DNA of 64,000 nucleotides from Paragonimus heterotremus (GCA_013368495.1 LUCH01000062.1:75397-139396); one strand, 5' to 3'; positions 37,591 to 48,675 are shown, counted from the stretch's first letter. A program made the numbers and translations. Notes: generated by a model not told the origin, from the sequence alone.

Positions 37591-38707
37591 GTAAGTTGTT
37601 TGTGGATCGCGGCAGAATGCTTACTCAATATAATTGACTTTCTGCCAAGTAATTCACAGTGACAATGACTTATTGGTTAGGTAGAACCACATTGTTATTG
37701 TCAATAACTGCTCAAGTTTAAATGACAGTTGCGACTGGTGAACGGTTTATGATGGTGGAGCCAATGATTTTAGTGAATGGTTGTCCCTGAATGAGAAACA
37801 CAGAGAAGATTCAGCCAGCAGCGAATACTTGCCCTCGATTAAAGTTTTGATTTAACTCCGTTCAACGGAATTTTGGCGAAGAGAGTTCATGATCTTAAAT
37901 ACTAGTAAGCAGTTGTTCCGATGGTTGATGTTCGTTTGCTCATGAATACAGGCAGTAATGTCATTGTCTGGAGTGCTAAACGATGGATCAGAACCTAACC
38001 ACTTCTCCATCGGTTGACCAGCATGAGCAATTTACGCTTCAGACAAAATAATCAACTAACTGGACATTTTGGATGTACTCACGAGCAAAAGAGCAAAGTT
38101 GGTCAGTAAATCCATTCCAATAGATCCTATTCATCCACATGAGAAAAAATAAACTTTGTTGACTGCTGCACTACTAGAGCCGTGAGGATATCTAGCAGAC
38201 TCACAATTAACCAAGAATTGATTAGGTCACAAATGATACGAGGCGACAGCTAGAAAAGATTTATAAGCAAGGCTGGATAACATAAGAGCAAGAGGAATGG
38301 ACTGTTTCACAGAAACTTAAGTAGTGCTGTTTTCAAACTAAAATACGATATCTTCGGTGATGCCAAAAACTGACTTGTTACCTTGTTTGTGTTTGTGTCT
38401 GTTCCACAATTTACATGGCGGTGGCATGACTCTGTATTTTCGTATTGGCTTGAGTGATGTACTGAAAACATATTTATGTACGAGCTGTAAACAAATGCCG
38501 ACTTCACATATATTCAACTTGTATAAGCGTTTTGGGGATCACTCTAGTGTTGCGCCATATATGATGATCCGTAAGGAGCGGTTACCCATGTGTCAGACCC
38601 TAGCTAGTCAGAATGCAATTACCATCAGTCCAATAAGAACTTAACGTTACATGCCTTACAAATACTGACAGTATTATTACTGTCCTATAATTCTATTAAA
38701 TATTTAG

Positions 38708-38770
38708 GTTCTGAAGAACTCACCGAACAATTTCTCCGAAAAATGTCCCTCCTGGCGACCATGAATCGCA
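38708..38770 (+). CDS. 63-nt exon, helical unit 4
   Basis: Acceptor CTATTAAATATTTAG and donor GTAAGT. Phase 1 reading is SEELTEQFLRKMSLLATMNR. The clearest amphipathic pattern of the series, with F9, M13, L16 and M19. Confidence 0.8.
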
Positions 38771-39381
38771 GTAAGTGACAACCTGGCCCCCCGATTACCT
38801 CTAGTCAGCAACCTGTTCTTGTATGGTACTGCTGTAAACAACAGGGTTGAGTCACCATTTTACATGTTGAGACAACAACAACAGCGCTAGTAAATAGACA
38901 ACATATTTATTATTGTCGAACTATTCGTCAAAGTATTGCTTGCATTCTCGCTGTTACCCAGTCAGCTGTATTTTACTACTATATTAGACGAAGTGTATTG
39001 CACTCGTGAACATGCAGCATGGATCCACAGGGTCAGGACTGTGGATAGGTTAGCCAGACAGTACTACTCGGTACTTTTCTGGAACATTGCAGTTGCGGGA
39101 AAAGCAAACCTGATCGTTCATACTATTGAACATTCTCCATGTAACTGCTGAATAGATTTCGAGTACGGCCACATCATCTGAATGCTCCATGTCGATCGAC
39201 GTATCCTTCCATAGCAGACGTACACCAAGGTAAATGAAACATTCAAACACACTGCATAAATATTCATCCACGATAGAGTACCAATGCACCTGAGAATGAG
39301 AACCGCCCAAAGTACAAGAGTAGACGCCGTGATTACTCGAGTGAGCCGTACACAGTAGTAGTAAACAACACCCGGCTTTAG

Positions 39382-39411
39382 GTCATCAGATTCAGAATTG
39401 CATCAAAATGT
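39382..39411 (+). CDS. Possible 30-nt cassette between 63-nt exons
   Basis: Acceptor ACCCGGCTTTAG and donor GTAAGT. Open in phase 1 (HQIQNCIKM). It joins both neighbours with sense codons. Confidence 0.3.
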
Positions 39412-39744
39412 GTAAGTATCGTGAGCACAGATATGTATAAGGAAATTTCAAGCTTGTGAGATATGTTGTTTGGTAGAAATGTTTTACCTGCACTCACGTC
39501 ATTATCCAACTTCCATATCGAATCCGTTCACTTCTCGGTTTACTGGAATAGTTGACTATTAAGACGTTTGAAAGTCACCTAATTTAGGCAGACCGTCCAC
39601 TATTCTAGAAGTGGAACCGGTTACTACTGTGTGACAAGATATACAAATTTCTCGTCTTTTGTTAGTAACAGATAAAATCAAAACTGTCCGCTTCCAGTTC
39701 CATGTCATATTCCTTGTGTGTTTGCCGTGTTTTGTTTTTTAAAG

Positions 39745-39807
39745 CAATCGAGCACACTACCGCAATCCTACTTGGCGTGAAGACATATATTCAAGCGTAC
39801 ATTTCAA
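39745..39807 (+). CDS. 63-nt exon, helical unit 5
   Basis: Acceptor GTTTTGTTTTTTAAAG and donor GTAAGC. Phase 1 reading is IEHTTAILLGVKTYIQAYIS, more hydrophobic than its neighbours. Confidence 0.78.
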
Positions 39808-42247
39808 GTAAGCTGATGGCAGGTTAATCTTTGCCGTTAAGAATCATTGTATGAAGAGTTTTCATAACACATCAGCCATGCTTCAAACATAGCATTTCTC
39901 CGAGGGGGACTTTTACATTGTGTGTAGAGGATGTTTTTTATTGGTCTTTTCATCCAACAACTTGGATGATGTCTCCTCCATTTGAGTAAACTATAATGTG
40001 CTGAACGTTAATCACAGTTTCTGTCGAAGATTTCAGTTGGGTATTTCGGGCGAGTGACCTAAGAATGATGCGCAAATGAGCTTGGGGTTTGGCAGTGGTA
40101 TAGCTCACTAAGGTTTTATATTGATGGTAAAAAATACAAAATAGACAGCTTACTGTGTTCAGCTTATGTAGTTCAGTTATGCACATATAGTTCATCGCCG
40201 CCTTGTAAATGTATGTACCTGGATTGAATAAAGAAATTCGTTATTCTCGTTTGTTGTTGGTTGCGTCGCTGACACAACTGTTGAGGGATGTGGATCATTC
40301 ATCCAAGCACCAATCATGACTGTTCCCGGCTTGTGGTCGTCATCTGCTTCTCTAACTTGATAAAACTCCATGCAGTTCGGCCTGCTGATTGACGAAGACA
40401 AATCATTCGAGAATCACTTGATAGTTGGGAAACATACTGACGAGACATTATTTTATTGTCAGAGATTGAGCCGAAATGTAAGTTGGTGGAAATTCTAAGA
40501 TGGGCGGTTCAGTTACATAATAGGTTTTCCAACATTTCAAGATGGCAAAATTCAGCCAGTAGGTTACTACCAGATTAAGGACAGGGATTTGGAGTTTCAT
40601 GGACAATGTTTCATTATTCCAATTGTAATTGCTTACGTAAAAAATGTTGCTCAAAAAAATACTCAGCGAAAGTTACCTGATAGTTCAATTTGGAATTACC
40701 TGTACTTACTGGAACTGTTCCGTAGAGAGGCCCCAGTCAGATCACAATATCGATTCTCCCAGTGCCCTGTTGGATCACCCTAGATTACTCCCATTGTATA
40801 ACAACGAGTGCATGTTGGCTGATTGGTTTTGGAGAATATGGAATAGAAAAAAACTGTAAAATCTAATACAAACCTTTGAGAACTTGATAATGGATAAATG
40901 TGCATTTAGCATAGCAATCAAACAAAATTCAACTAGGATTCAGTTTGGCAGTTTATATCAAACTGGAAATTCACATACTACTAAGTACTAGTACAGAAAC
41001 ATTGACATTTCCGGAGCAAACACTGGTCGCTGCTGTGTTTGTCGCACTAGTTCAGTTTGACAATAGTTCAAGTGGCTCTAAAGCTTTACGTGAAAGATCC
41101 CTCAGGCTCAAACCAGAGGAAACTTTGGCTTTAGATATGACTCAAGAATTCGCCAAGTGACTGAACTCTTGTGTGTTTAGCATGCTATCTATCTTACTAA
41201 TTCTATAAACACCATAAGAAAGTGGGTTTTTTATTAATCGGCAAATAATATCAGAATATAAGTTTCATCACTCGAAACAAAACCGACAATTAACCACAAA
41301 ATGTATGCCTAAATCTTTTGGTCGTACGGTGTGTATCAGTGCGTGAGCAAATAACTGCATGATCTAGTACACAGGCGGTCTGGCTGTGCTGCGTTGTAAC
41401 CATAACGGCAAGTAGTCACATGCTATTGATTAGTAGGCTATATACCGACCTCTATTGGTCTTGGTGTACCCGCGTATATCTGTTTTCAGTGGCACCGCCG
41501 ATCGAGGATGATTTCGTTATAATTTGACGAAGCGCGCCCGTTTCACAATGGTTACAAGGATACCTTCATTACAAGAACGATGTGTATCGGGTTTCGTGTG
41601 CTTCAGGATCTTAACAGTTCGTCCTTTTGTTCAACAGCCTGGTACTCGATTCTGATTAGTTCGCAAGCATTAGTAGGTTTTTCTGGTGATATCAGATGTT
41701 TTTTCTACTATGCTAACAACATCAAGATGAGCACAAAACAGTTGTGGCACACGCTACTTGGCTGACCGATAGCCTCACATACACACCGAACAAATTAGAC
41801 GGGGATATTTGTTACCGATGGCTCTGTTATCTGAACTTGTGCTTATTCATTGACTAGCCGAGAAATGTGAACACTGCCGAACACAGCCTGCTGTCACATA
41901 AAAGATTGCGAGTTCATTTATTAAACTAGATTAGTTAATTTACGAGTGATCGTCCTTGTTACAACACACGAGTAATGCGTGCATTAACTTCAGGTTTATA
42001 CACCTTCCAACACCAAACTCCATCATCGATTTCAAACGCATATGTGCTAAACTGTCTCTAATAACACTTACAATGAAACAGCAATATAGTTATACAACAT
42101 TATCTCCAACAAATTTATTGCTCTACTTATCATTTAATTCAGTAGGCATCTTGAGATACTGGAATGCAAACGACTTATTATATTGGATCGTCTTTCTCAG
42201 TCTCATGTCCATTAACAGTCATAAATCTCTTTTCTACATAACTGTAG

Positions 42248-42310
42248 ACATTGTGAAGCGACAAAACCTTATGATGGACACGGCATTCAGTCTAGTGAAT
42301 CAACCGTCAC
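42248..42310 (+). CDS. 63-nt exon, helical unit 6
   Basis: Acceptor TTCTACATAACTGTAG and donor GTGAGT. Phase 1 reading is IVKRQNLMMDTAFSLVNQPS. A second AG at 42289-42290 would give a 20-nt exon and break the frame, so 63 nt is preferred. Confidence 0.72.
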
Positions 42311-42688
42311 GTGAGTTCATCATTCTTTGAGTTAGCATGTGGATAGTTAACCGAAAGTTGCTGCTGCAATTCCGATCACTTGGTTGTTTTGATAACAACG
42401 ACGTTAAATAGCTACTGTACTGAAGAAACGAATGACAACCATAATATTACTCGTTTTAATGTTTATTCGATTACCAGAATTGGTCAATAGTACTTATTTG
42501 TTATATAAAGAGACCCGGACCAACGAAAATAATTTTCCAAAATGTGTTTGACCTGTGTGGTGACGTTCCCTTAAATGTATTTCGAACAGGAAGATAGAAA
42601 AGTGGTTTACAGAGAGAAATTAACCAAATTATATGTTTAATTTGCAAGCCTTCTTCTTTGTAAGCGACTCAAATTTCAATTGTTTCAG

Positions 42689-42751
42689 TCTCTCAATCAG
42701 AGTTCCAGCTTCTAGAGAACCTCCTCAATTTCCACCAACAAGTCCATACAC
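42689..42751 (+). CDS. 63-nt exon, helical unit 7
   Basis: Acceptor TTCAATTGTTTCAG and donor GTAAGT. Phase 1 reading is SQSEFQLLENLLNFHQQVHT. It follows unit 6 after the shortest intron in this block (378 bp). Confidence 0.8.
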
Positions 42752-43369
42752 GTAAGTCAAGAACAGAGCAGGTTTGACGACTGATTTTCTGTTAACACAA
42801 TGAAAGCCTTGAATACTCAAAATCAAGCCAACATAACAAACCGTTTTCGCGACTCATAAATGGAAGTAACATTTCATCGAATAAAAAGTACACATAATTT
42901 CAGTTCAAAATAATTGTCATGCACTACAGCTTACGCGTTAGATCATGTATACACGAATTTGTGTGAAAAACGATCTTTAAATGGTTGTTTTCAAAACAGC
43001 GAAATCGGCATAATACTCATCGATGTACAGTTGTCCCACCTTTCAATGACCCACCTGACAACAGGCATCTTCACATAGTTATACGCTCTTGTGGTTCGAT
43101 TGTATGCAACTTACCATCTCTATCAGCTCCTCCCGATAACAGCAGTTTTTTACAGCGTGCTTCAGTGCAAATTCCTATTGGGTCCAAAAGTCGGTCCTCT
43201 TCACAAGCATGCTTTGGACTGTGAGTGACAGAGCAGAAATGCGCATGAATGGCAAGTATCTCATTAGTGCAACTACACAATTGTGTCTTTAGCACAACCG
43301 TATTCAAGATGGTATCTTGCCACTGGATTAACTTTATCTCAACAATGTGAATTTACCGTATTCCGACAG

Positions 43370-43393
43370 TAAAATACAAGTGTTTGCTAGCAA
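43370..43393 (+). CDS. Possible 24-nt cassette exon
   Basis: Acceptor TTACCGTATTCCGACAG and donor GTAAGT are good. Open in phase 1 (KYKCLLA), joining both neighbours with sense codons. Confidence 0.4.
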
Positions 43394-44125
43394 GTAAGTA
43401 CTTGACAATGGAGCAGGAAGCTCTCACCCCCAATGTCAGTAGGAAGTAAAGAATCAATGAGGTAAACACTGAACAAGCTAAGTATTGCAGATTGAAATTA
43501 TTCGTGCCTGACGCAGACAAATATGTCATAAAAGGCCGGGTGAAAGTACTGTGGTCACGTTGAAGTTTCGACCCTTACGTTAGAGAAAAAATGAGATTGT
43601 TCCATTTCCGTACAAAATATTGCACTCCTGTTTTTGTAGATAACTGCAAAAGAAAGCGACGGAACTGGTAAAAGCATTGCAATCAAGGATTTCTTTATTA
43701 TTAAGGAATGGCTGCTAATGATTTAACAACAAAGCCACAGTCTTTGATATATTTGACATTCTTAAATTTTACTGGGATATAGTACGAGATTCTGTTTAAA
43801 ATAAGCTGGACCTCGCTCACGATTAATCGTTGTTGTCGCATTCCTCAGTCGAGGTGAATGTGAGATCATTGGAGCAATGGCTTAAAACGTTGATGCATGC
43901 AGGCAAACCATAGCCTTAGCAAAGATATGCACCATGAACGGATTCCAGCAAGGGCGAATTTTGAACATTACACTTATTTTTAAAGCTGCCGTCTGGAAAG
44001 TGTACGGGAATTAGACGACTGTGAGTCGTTATGTGTTCAGATTATATTGAAACAACCTTTACTATTCACCGTTAAACAAAAGGTCGTTCAACAAGTTCAA
44101 CAATGTCTGTAATTTCGACTTTCAG

Positions 44126-44167
44126 AAGGGTCCTTTTCATGGGATCATCGACTGCAGTGGCAACCGA
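44126..44167 (+). CDS. Possible 42-nt exon or alternative terminal exon
   Basis: Acceptor TAATTTCGACTTTCAG is strong. Phase 1 is open for 42 nt to a weak donor GTAAAA (GSFSWDHRLQWQP). Without splicing it stays open to TAA near 44220, so it could serve as an alternative end. Confidence 0.3.
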
Positions 44168-44676
44168 GTAAAACTTTCAAAAATATCACAAACTCCTGTG
44201 ACTTTGACTGCAAAACATAAATGAACTTCATTTTTGGACACAATAATCCGTAGTTATAGTTCAGGTTAACCGGGACTTTGTGCCTACCAGCTGAGACATG
44301 GTATCACGTGGAAGACGTTATATCTGCTTTGCTTCATGCGACCACTATAGACGCTGCAATATTTAGGCTACTTACAACTAATCAGTAGTCAGACTTTCAG
44401 CCGTCAATTCATGCGTATACTGGATCACAATGGACACAACGATCGGATGGCGTCCATGGCTAAGCAATAGTGTCGAATAATTATTTCGTCTGACTGACTA
44501 ACACTGACCACACCCGACTGAACTACAGCGACTGAGAGTTGAAATCGCGTAGCTGTTTTTCGATGTTCCGCTTCTTGATTAATTTTACCATTATGCATTT
44601 GTCATGCCATAAGAAAAGTAACTTGGTGATCGTTTCCTGAGTTCTTGAGAGTAACAACTACCGTTTTATCACGCAG

Positions 44677-44739
44677 ATTCTTTTCGCACTATGAACACAT
44701 ACATCGAACTGTTGAACCGCTTGGCAGACATTAAAAAAT
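44677..44739 (+). CDS. 63-nt exon, helical unit 8
   Basis: Acceptor CGTTTTATCACGCAG and donor GTGAGT. Phase 1 reading is SFRTMNTYIELLNRLADIKK. The last unit I can place. It leaves T, so the following exon must not start with AA, AG or GA unless translation ends there. Confidence 0.8.
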
Positions 44740-44841
44740 GTGAGTTTAAACCTGCATAGCTTCAAAGTAGACAAATGAAATTTTGAAGGCAAGTAAACGG
44801 ATGTGTTGGTCTAGCTACCAATATACTGCAGGATCTTTCAG

Positions 44842-44885
44842 GCTTAGATACTGTAGTAAATGTAAGATCACGATTTAAAAATTGA
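44842..44885 (+). CDS. Possible terminal exon A
   Basis: An AG at the end of GGATCTTTCAG, 102 bp after unit 8, opens phase 1 and reads LDTVVNVRSRFKN to TGA at 44883-44885. A canonical AATAAA follows at 45266-45271. The nearer AG at 44830-44831 would form TGA at the junction itself. The combination of acceptor, short frame and poly(A) signal is plausible but unproven. Confidence 0.35.
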
Positions 44886-45265
44886 AATAGAGTTCAGAGA
44901 AATCGAGAGTTACAATAATTCCAGTTACACCTTGTTTATGACCGAACGGCTAACCGTTCATTTCGCTTTCGTTAGGATGTCACGAATGCCCTGGGAGGCA
45001 ACGTAGTACAAGCATTAAACTCAGTACTCAAACTGATCATCTGATTGCTACTTCCAGTCTCATATAGATAACCCAAAAACTGCATTGTGGGGCAAAAAAT
45101 TAATGGGCAATCACAAGGCTTGTCGAACTGTCGTTAACCACGCTTAGCGATGTACCAAGTAAGCATGCTACGAGTACGCATTACCAAACGGTTTTGTTAC
45201 AGTGGGTAAACCTGATTGCAAATGACTGTGAATTTATGCTCACGTTGGTAGGATCCGGTATCAAG

Positions 45266-45271
45266 AATAAA
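45266..45271 (+). terminator. Poly(A) signal AATAAA
   Basis: A canonical hexamer 380 bp after the stop of possible terminal exon A. It would end the transcript just before the next possible exon at 45343. Confidence 0.3.
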
Positions 45272-45342
45272 CTTTGAAGATTAACGTGGGGCCACCCAGC
45301 AAGTCACCATTAGCTCCGAAATAATATATCTATTACTTTTAG

Positions 45343-45407
45343 TGATTCAACATTCGAATCATTTCGAGCTGAACAAATCTAACAGGTACTGTTACTTCGC
45401 ATTATAA
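45343..45407 (+). CDS. Possible terminal exon B
   Basis: Acceptor TATTACTTTTAG is strong. Phase 1 entry after unit 8 reads IQHSNHFELNKSNRYCYFAL and stops at TAA (45405-45407). An internal GTACTG would give a 43-nt exon, which breaks the symmetry, so a terminal role fits better. Confidence 0.3.
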
Positions 45408-46599
45408 TCCGTGATCCTCACTATGCAAAACCCAACACTTTATGAATTACGCATCTGTGCGCATGAATCACATGAGTATTCCAGTCTAACCATGACGTGC
45501 CAGTAATGAATTGTGGCGTACTGGTAGTACGCATGCCACTACTAATAATTGTGCGATTAGAAAAGTGACATAATCACTTCATATGCAGGCCGCCATTCAC
45601 TTTTCCACATGTACTTAACTCCCGGTCAAACTATCATCCTCACTCGTATGACCGATTTGAACTCATTATTGATAGTGCCGATAATGTTTGATATACTGGT
45701 ATAGTTTAAAATGTTTACTTTTATGAAAAAAGTGCTGATCATGACTAACTCTGTTCACATACGTACAAAGATGTATAAATTCAGACAGGTTGGAAATGTT
45801 TCTGTCAGTTCAACTTTCTAGATTACTTTCAAATAACCTCGTACTACTAGTCAACAAATCTGTATTACGTAATTTTTCTTCGATGAACGCAACTGACGAC
45901 AACCATGCTACGTGAAATCGACAAATTAGTTTTAGATACTGCACCATTTTCGCGTTTTATAGAAAAAGTGCCGTGTGTTTATTTTTTCAGAAATATTACT
46001 ATATTTGCTAACTTCCGCTGTAATTTCGGTTTCTCCCCCAATCAACCGTTGACAGGACAGGAAGCGATGAAGCCACAGCAATCTATCAACATCCGAAATG
46101 AAACACAACTCCTGCATGCTCAATCACATCCATACAATTTAACTGATTAACTGTACACTTTACATCAACTTTTTTTTGCCCTGAATGTATCCGATGATAA
46201 TAGAACGTATTGAGCTTTGATTTTGAATGCAACGGGGACACAGTACGGTACGAGTGCTATCCGTGAATACCCACAATTATCTACAAGCTCCGTTATTAAG
46301 TGGAAATGCTGCACCATGTGAAATCTGTTTCCAATTATCATGTATTATCGGTTTTCTCTAAAACAGGCACTGTGGATGTAAAACAGAATCACAGTGGTGT
46401 AGTCGGGAAAGTCTAATTTCGAAGAACTGCAAAGATTACTGAGAGGTTTCAAAACCGATGGCTGTCATCGAATCATGAAATATGATTAATTGCACAACTG
46501 AAACAAACATGTTGAACGTGAATCGCTTACCATCTGGTTTGCTTATTTAGACACACGTACTTGCATTTTCAGTGGTTCGTCATTAGCTGAAAGTTTCAT

Positions 46600-46770
46600 T
46601 AGGTCTATATTGATCAGTTTCGGTCATTTGACCTTGAACGTCTGGTTCCATTGTCTGCCGGTCTACCGGACTGATAAGCCGGTCACCAGAGTTTTTTCCC
46701 CTACGATTTACGGAAGGAGGTTTGTCGCTTCTGCAGTGCAGTTTACCAACGCATCAATTTTAGAACAAGC
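46600..46770 (+). repeat. Dispersed repeat R4, copy 1
   Basis: The last 70 bp (around GGAGGTTTGTCGC and TGCAGTGCAGTTTAC) recur at 47940-48020. An apparent 36-nt phase-1 exon at 46737 falls within this repeat and is not trusted. Confidence 0.5.
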
Positions 46771-47557
46771 AAGTAATTCCGTGAAATGCAGGGTGGATTC
46801 ATGAATAAACTATTAGTGGTAATTAACGGGGAGGCTCTCCATATAAACTTGCTGACTACTGTCGTCTGACACAATGGTTTACATGAGGCATTGAAGCCAA
46901 ACAAGTGGGTCGTTGAGAAGGGTTCATGTTTTTTAGACAACGCAGTTTTGGGGTTCATTTCTCAATCACAAGGCAGTTTCGTTCTTCATTTCTGTCCTTT
47001 TCTTGACATATGTCGACTCACTCAAATGCACTTCAGACGAATCGGTTTGTGATATAACGTTGCACATTTTGTTTAAAACAGCATGCCCACTCCTTAGCAA
47101 TTATTACAGTGAACACGACACAACATAAGCAAGATGAATTACGTTAACGACATCAACATAGAAATACGGTGTGCTAAGCCAAATTAAACGTGTTGTATTC
47201 TAACCTCATTTTCACGTCGACCAGATATTAACACAGTCTTTTATACAGCAGAATAGAAACTCGGGTCTGGCGTTTCTTCTAGAGAGAAGCTGATGGTGTA
47301 GCACGTCAGAAACCAAAAGATACGGTCAGATGTGAGTAGCGTTCAAATGCTGCACAGCGTTCATTGAACCGTCCTGTGTGAACCGAGTGAACGCGTTTGC
47401 AGAACGCAATACTCAATACTATCCGTTATATTTTCAAAATTATTATTAGTACTTAGTGTCAAAAATTGAATTGTGTTGTTTGGTGAGTACGTGAGCATTT
47501 TTATTTCAACATCTAACGGTTCATGTTCTCGACCAATGAGCCAGTGGTGGAAAATAT

Positions 47558-47587
47558 CCGTTAACGTCCGTTAACGTCCGTTAACGT
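47558..47587. repeat. Three tandem copies of a decamer
   Basis: TCCGTTAACG occurs three times head to tail with no mismatch. Each unit contains the palindrome CGTTAACG. Confidence 0.9.
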
Positions 47588-47939
47588 CTTAAGGAACCAT
47601 GGCGTCAAACATTTGTGTCACGTCAGCGACGAAGAAGCATACAATACCTCTTTTCTGAGTATGAGCACGAGACTACATGCAACGAAATAAGTATGGGTTC
47701 TGAGATGTGCACGGAGATTTGCATTTAGGTTGCAAACGTTTCATTACCGAACAAGCTAACATCATCAGTGTGTATGTGTTTGAAGGTATAGGTTTGAGCA
47801 TAGGGTTTGACGAAGTGTGATGTATGGCTGCACTATATGCTAGAATGAGCTGACCTCTTGACCTGAACCCTGATTGGTCACTTCCTGTCGTTTTGACCTT
47901 TGATCTGAATAATCATTGGCTGCTTTTTTATTGCTCATG

Positions 47940-48020
47940 ACCACAGTTTATTTTCTCATTTCCGATTCGCGGACGGAGGTTCGTCGCGTTTGCAGTGCAG
48001 TTTACTGAGGCATCGACTTT
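47940..48020 (+). repeat. Dispersed repeat R4, copy 2
   Basis: Shares GGAGGTTCGTCGCGTTTGC and the following TGCAGTTTACT block with 46690-46770. It lies directly before the hammerhead SINE at 48.1 kb. Confidence 0.5.
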
Positions 48021-48087
48021 CAAACAGGATCAACCAGCAATCTAAATTATCGCCTAGCAGGTTCAATGAGATCGGAGATTTCAACCT

Positions 48088-48455
48088 GTCAAGGAAGTCC
48101 TAATCACTGGGTTATCGGTTGGAGTTAGCAGACAGTAACTGTGTCTCCTATTGAGGCGATCGGGCAACCTAATCATTACTCACAAGCGAAAGTGGTTGAG
48201 AGTTGACATATGATGATTCCACCGTGCCTAATGTGAGGTCAATGGTGCAGCGCCATGGTCTACACCGTTGCCTCATAAAAACGTGGCTAAAGTTCTAGTC
48301 CCGACGGTTACAATGATATACACTCCTGACGAGCTCCAATGGGAGCGAAACTCGAGTCTAGTAGATCTGCTGTTCAAAAGAGGCTGACTGGAAAGTCTAT
48401 AGGAATGTTACAGGTGCAACCAATTATGGGTGACGTTCAACTTGAAATGAACCAA
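48088..48455 (+). repeat. Hammerhead SINE, full copy A
   Basis: About 365 bp aligns with 63042-63410. In order: a 5' unique part, a degraded tRNA-like head (box B-like GTTCTAGTCC near 48290), a hammerhead core (48321-48363) and a 3' tail. tRNA-headed repeats with hammerhead ribozymes (the SMalpha type) are known from schistosomes. The assignment to that class is by architecture only. Confidence 0.75.
48321..48363 (+). ncRNA. Hammerhead ribozyme core (type I)
   Basis: The core CTGACGA is at 48326-48332. Stem II is GCTCC (48333-48337) with GGAGC (48342-48346) around loop AATG. GAAA follows at 48347-48350. The short self-complementary stem III ACTCGAGT is at 48350-48357, and the predicted cleavage falls after the C at 48358. 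Flanking CACTC and TAGTA form a partly decayed stem I. Judging from the other copies, the ancestral arms were CACTA and TAGTG, a perfect 5-bp helix. All invariant core bases are intact in this copy. Confidence 0.7.
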
Positions 48456-48613
48456 ATCCTCGACTACACGTCAATACATATATCTGTCGATGCAAAAGCG
48501 ACAACACAAGAACGGGAGCTAATCGGCAACGGGATTGAACCCGGTTAAGCTATAAGATCCATTTTCTACTAATAATGAATGTAACTTTCCTTAATTGTTC
48601 CGTTTTTTCTCAG

Positions 48614-48675
48614 AGGCAGAAAATGATCAACCGTTCATAGTTGGCTTACAAATTGGCGCTCATCTACTAGGACTC
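48614..48675 (+). CDS. Possible exon of a late plus-strand coding segment
   Basis: Acceptor CGTTTTTTCTCAG and donor GTAAGT are strong. Only phase 1 is open (AENDQPFIVGLQIGAHLLGL). The 62-nt length leaves phase 0. If the donor is not used, the frame runs on to TGA at 48727-48729. It may be a 3' part of the micro-exon gene, but unit 8 cannot be joined directly (T+AG makes a stop). Confidence 0.45.

Larger units (their letters stand above)
7920..44739 (+). other. Micro-exon gene (MEG-like), core span
   Basis: Seen: 23 short exons bounded by pyrimidine-tract AG acceptors and mostly GTAAGT/GTGAGT-type donors. All lengths are multiples of 3 (21, 30, 33, 36, 39 or 63 nt), all enter and leave in phase 1, and each is open in that phase. 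Joining consecutive exons gives sense codons at all 22 junctions. Total coding is about 1,023 nt, so introns take about 97% of the span. Known: schistosomes and other flukes have micro-exon genes with symmetric exons, which encode secreted or tegument-associated variable proteins through exon skipping. Inferred: this is one such gene, with a hydrophilic Pro/Glu/Lys-rich N-terminal half and a helical C-terminal half built from 21-residue units. No start codon, signal peptide or cysteine framework was identified, so the 5' end may lie upstream. It could also be two adjacent genes, split near 30-33 kb. Function unknown. Confidence 0.8.

Noticed and set aside
40992..41054. An exact 63-nt interval between TACTAG and GTTTGA
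   Set aside because: Phase 1 contains TGA after a few codons and the donor is poor; it shows that 63-nt intervals do arise by chance.
41490..41527. Strong acceptor CTGTTTTCAG followed by a 12-codon frame to TGA
   Set aside because: It could be an alternative end after unit 5, but no poly(A) signal follows and the downstream 63-nt exons continue the series.
43156..43220. 65-nt interval with a T-run acceptor and GTGAGT donor
   Set aside because: Not a multiple of 3; using it would shift the frame of the following strong exon at 44677.
46737..46772. 36-nt phase-1 open interval
   Set aside because: It lies within dispersed repeat R4 and the same acceptor-like sequence recurs in the second copy.
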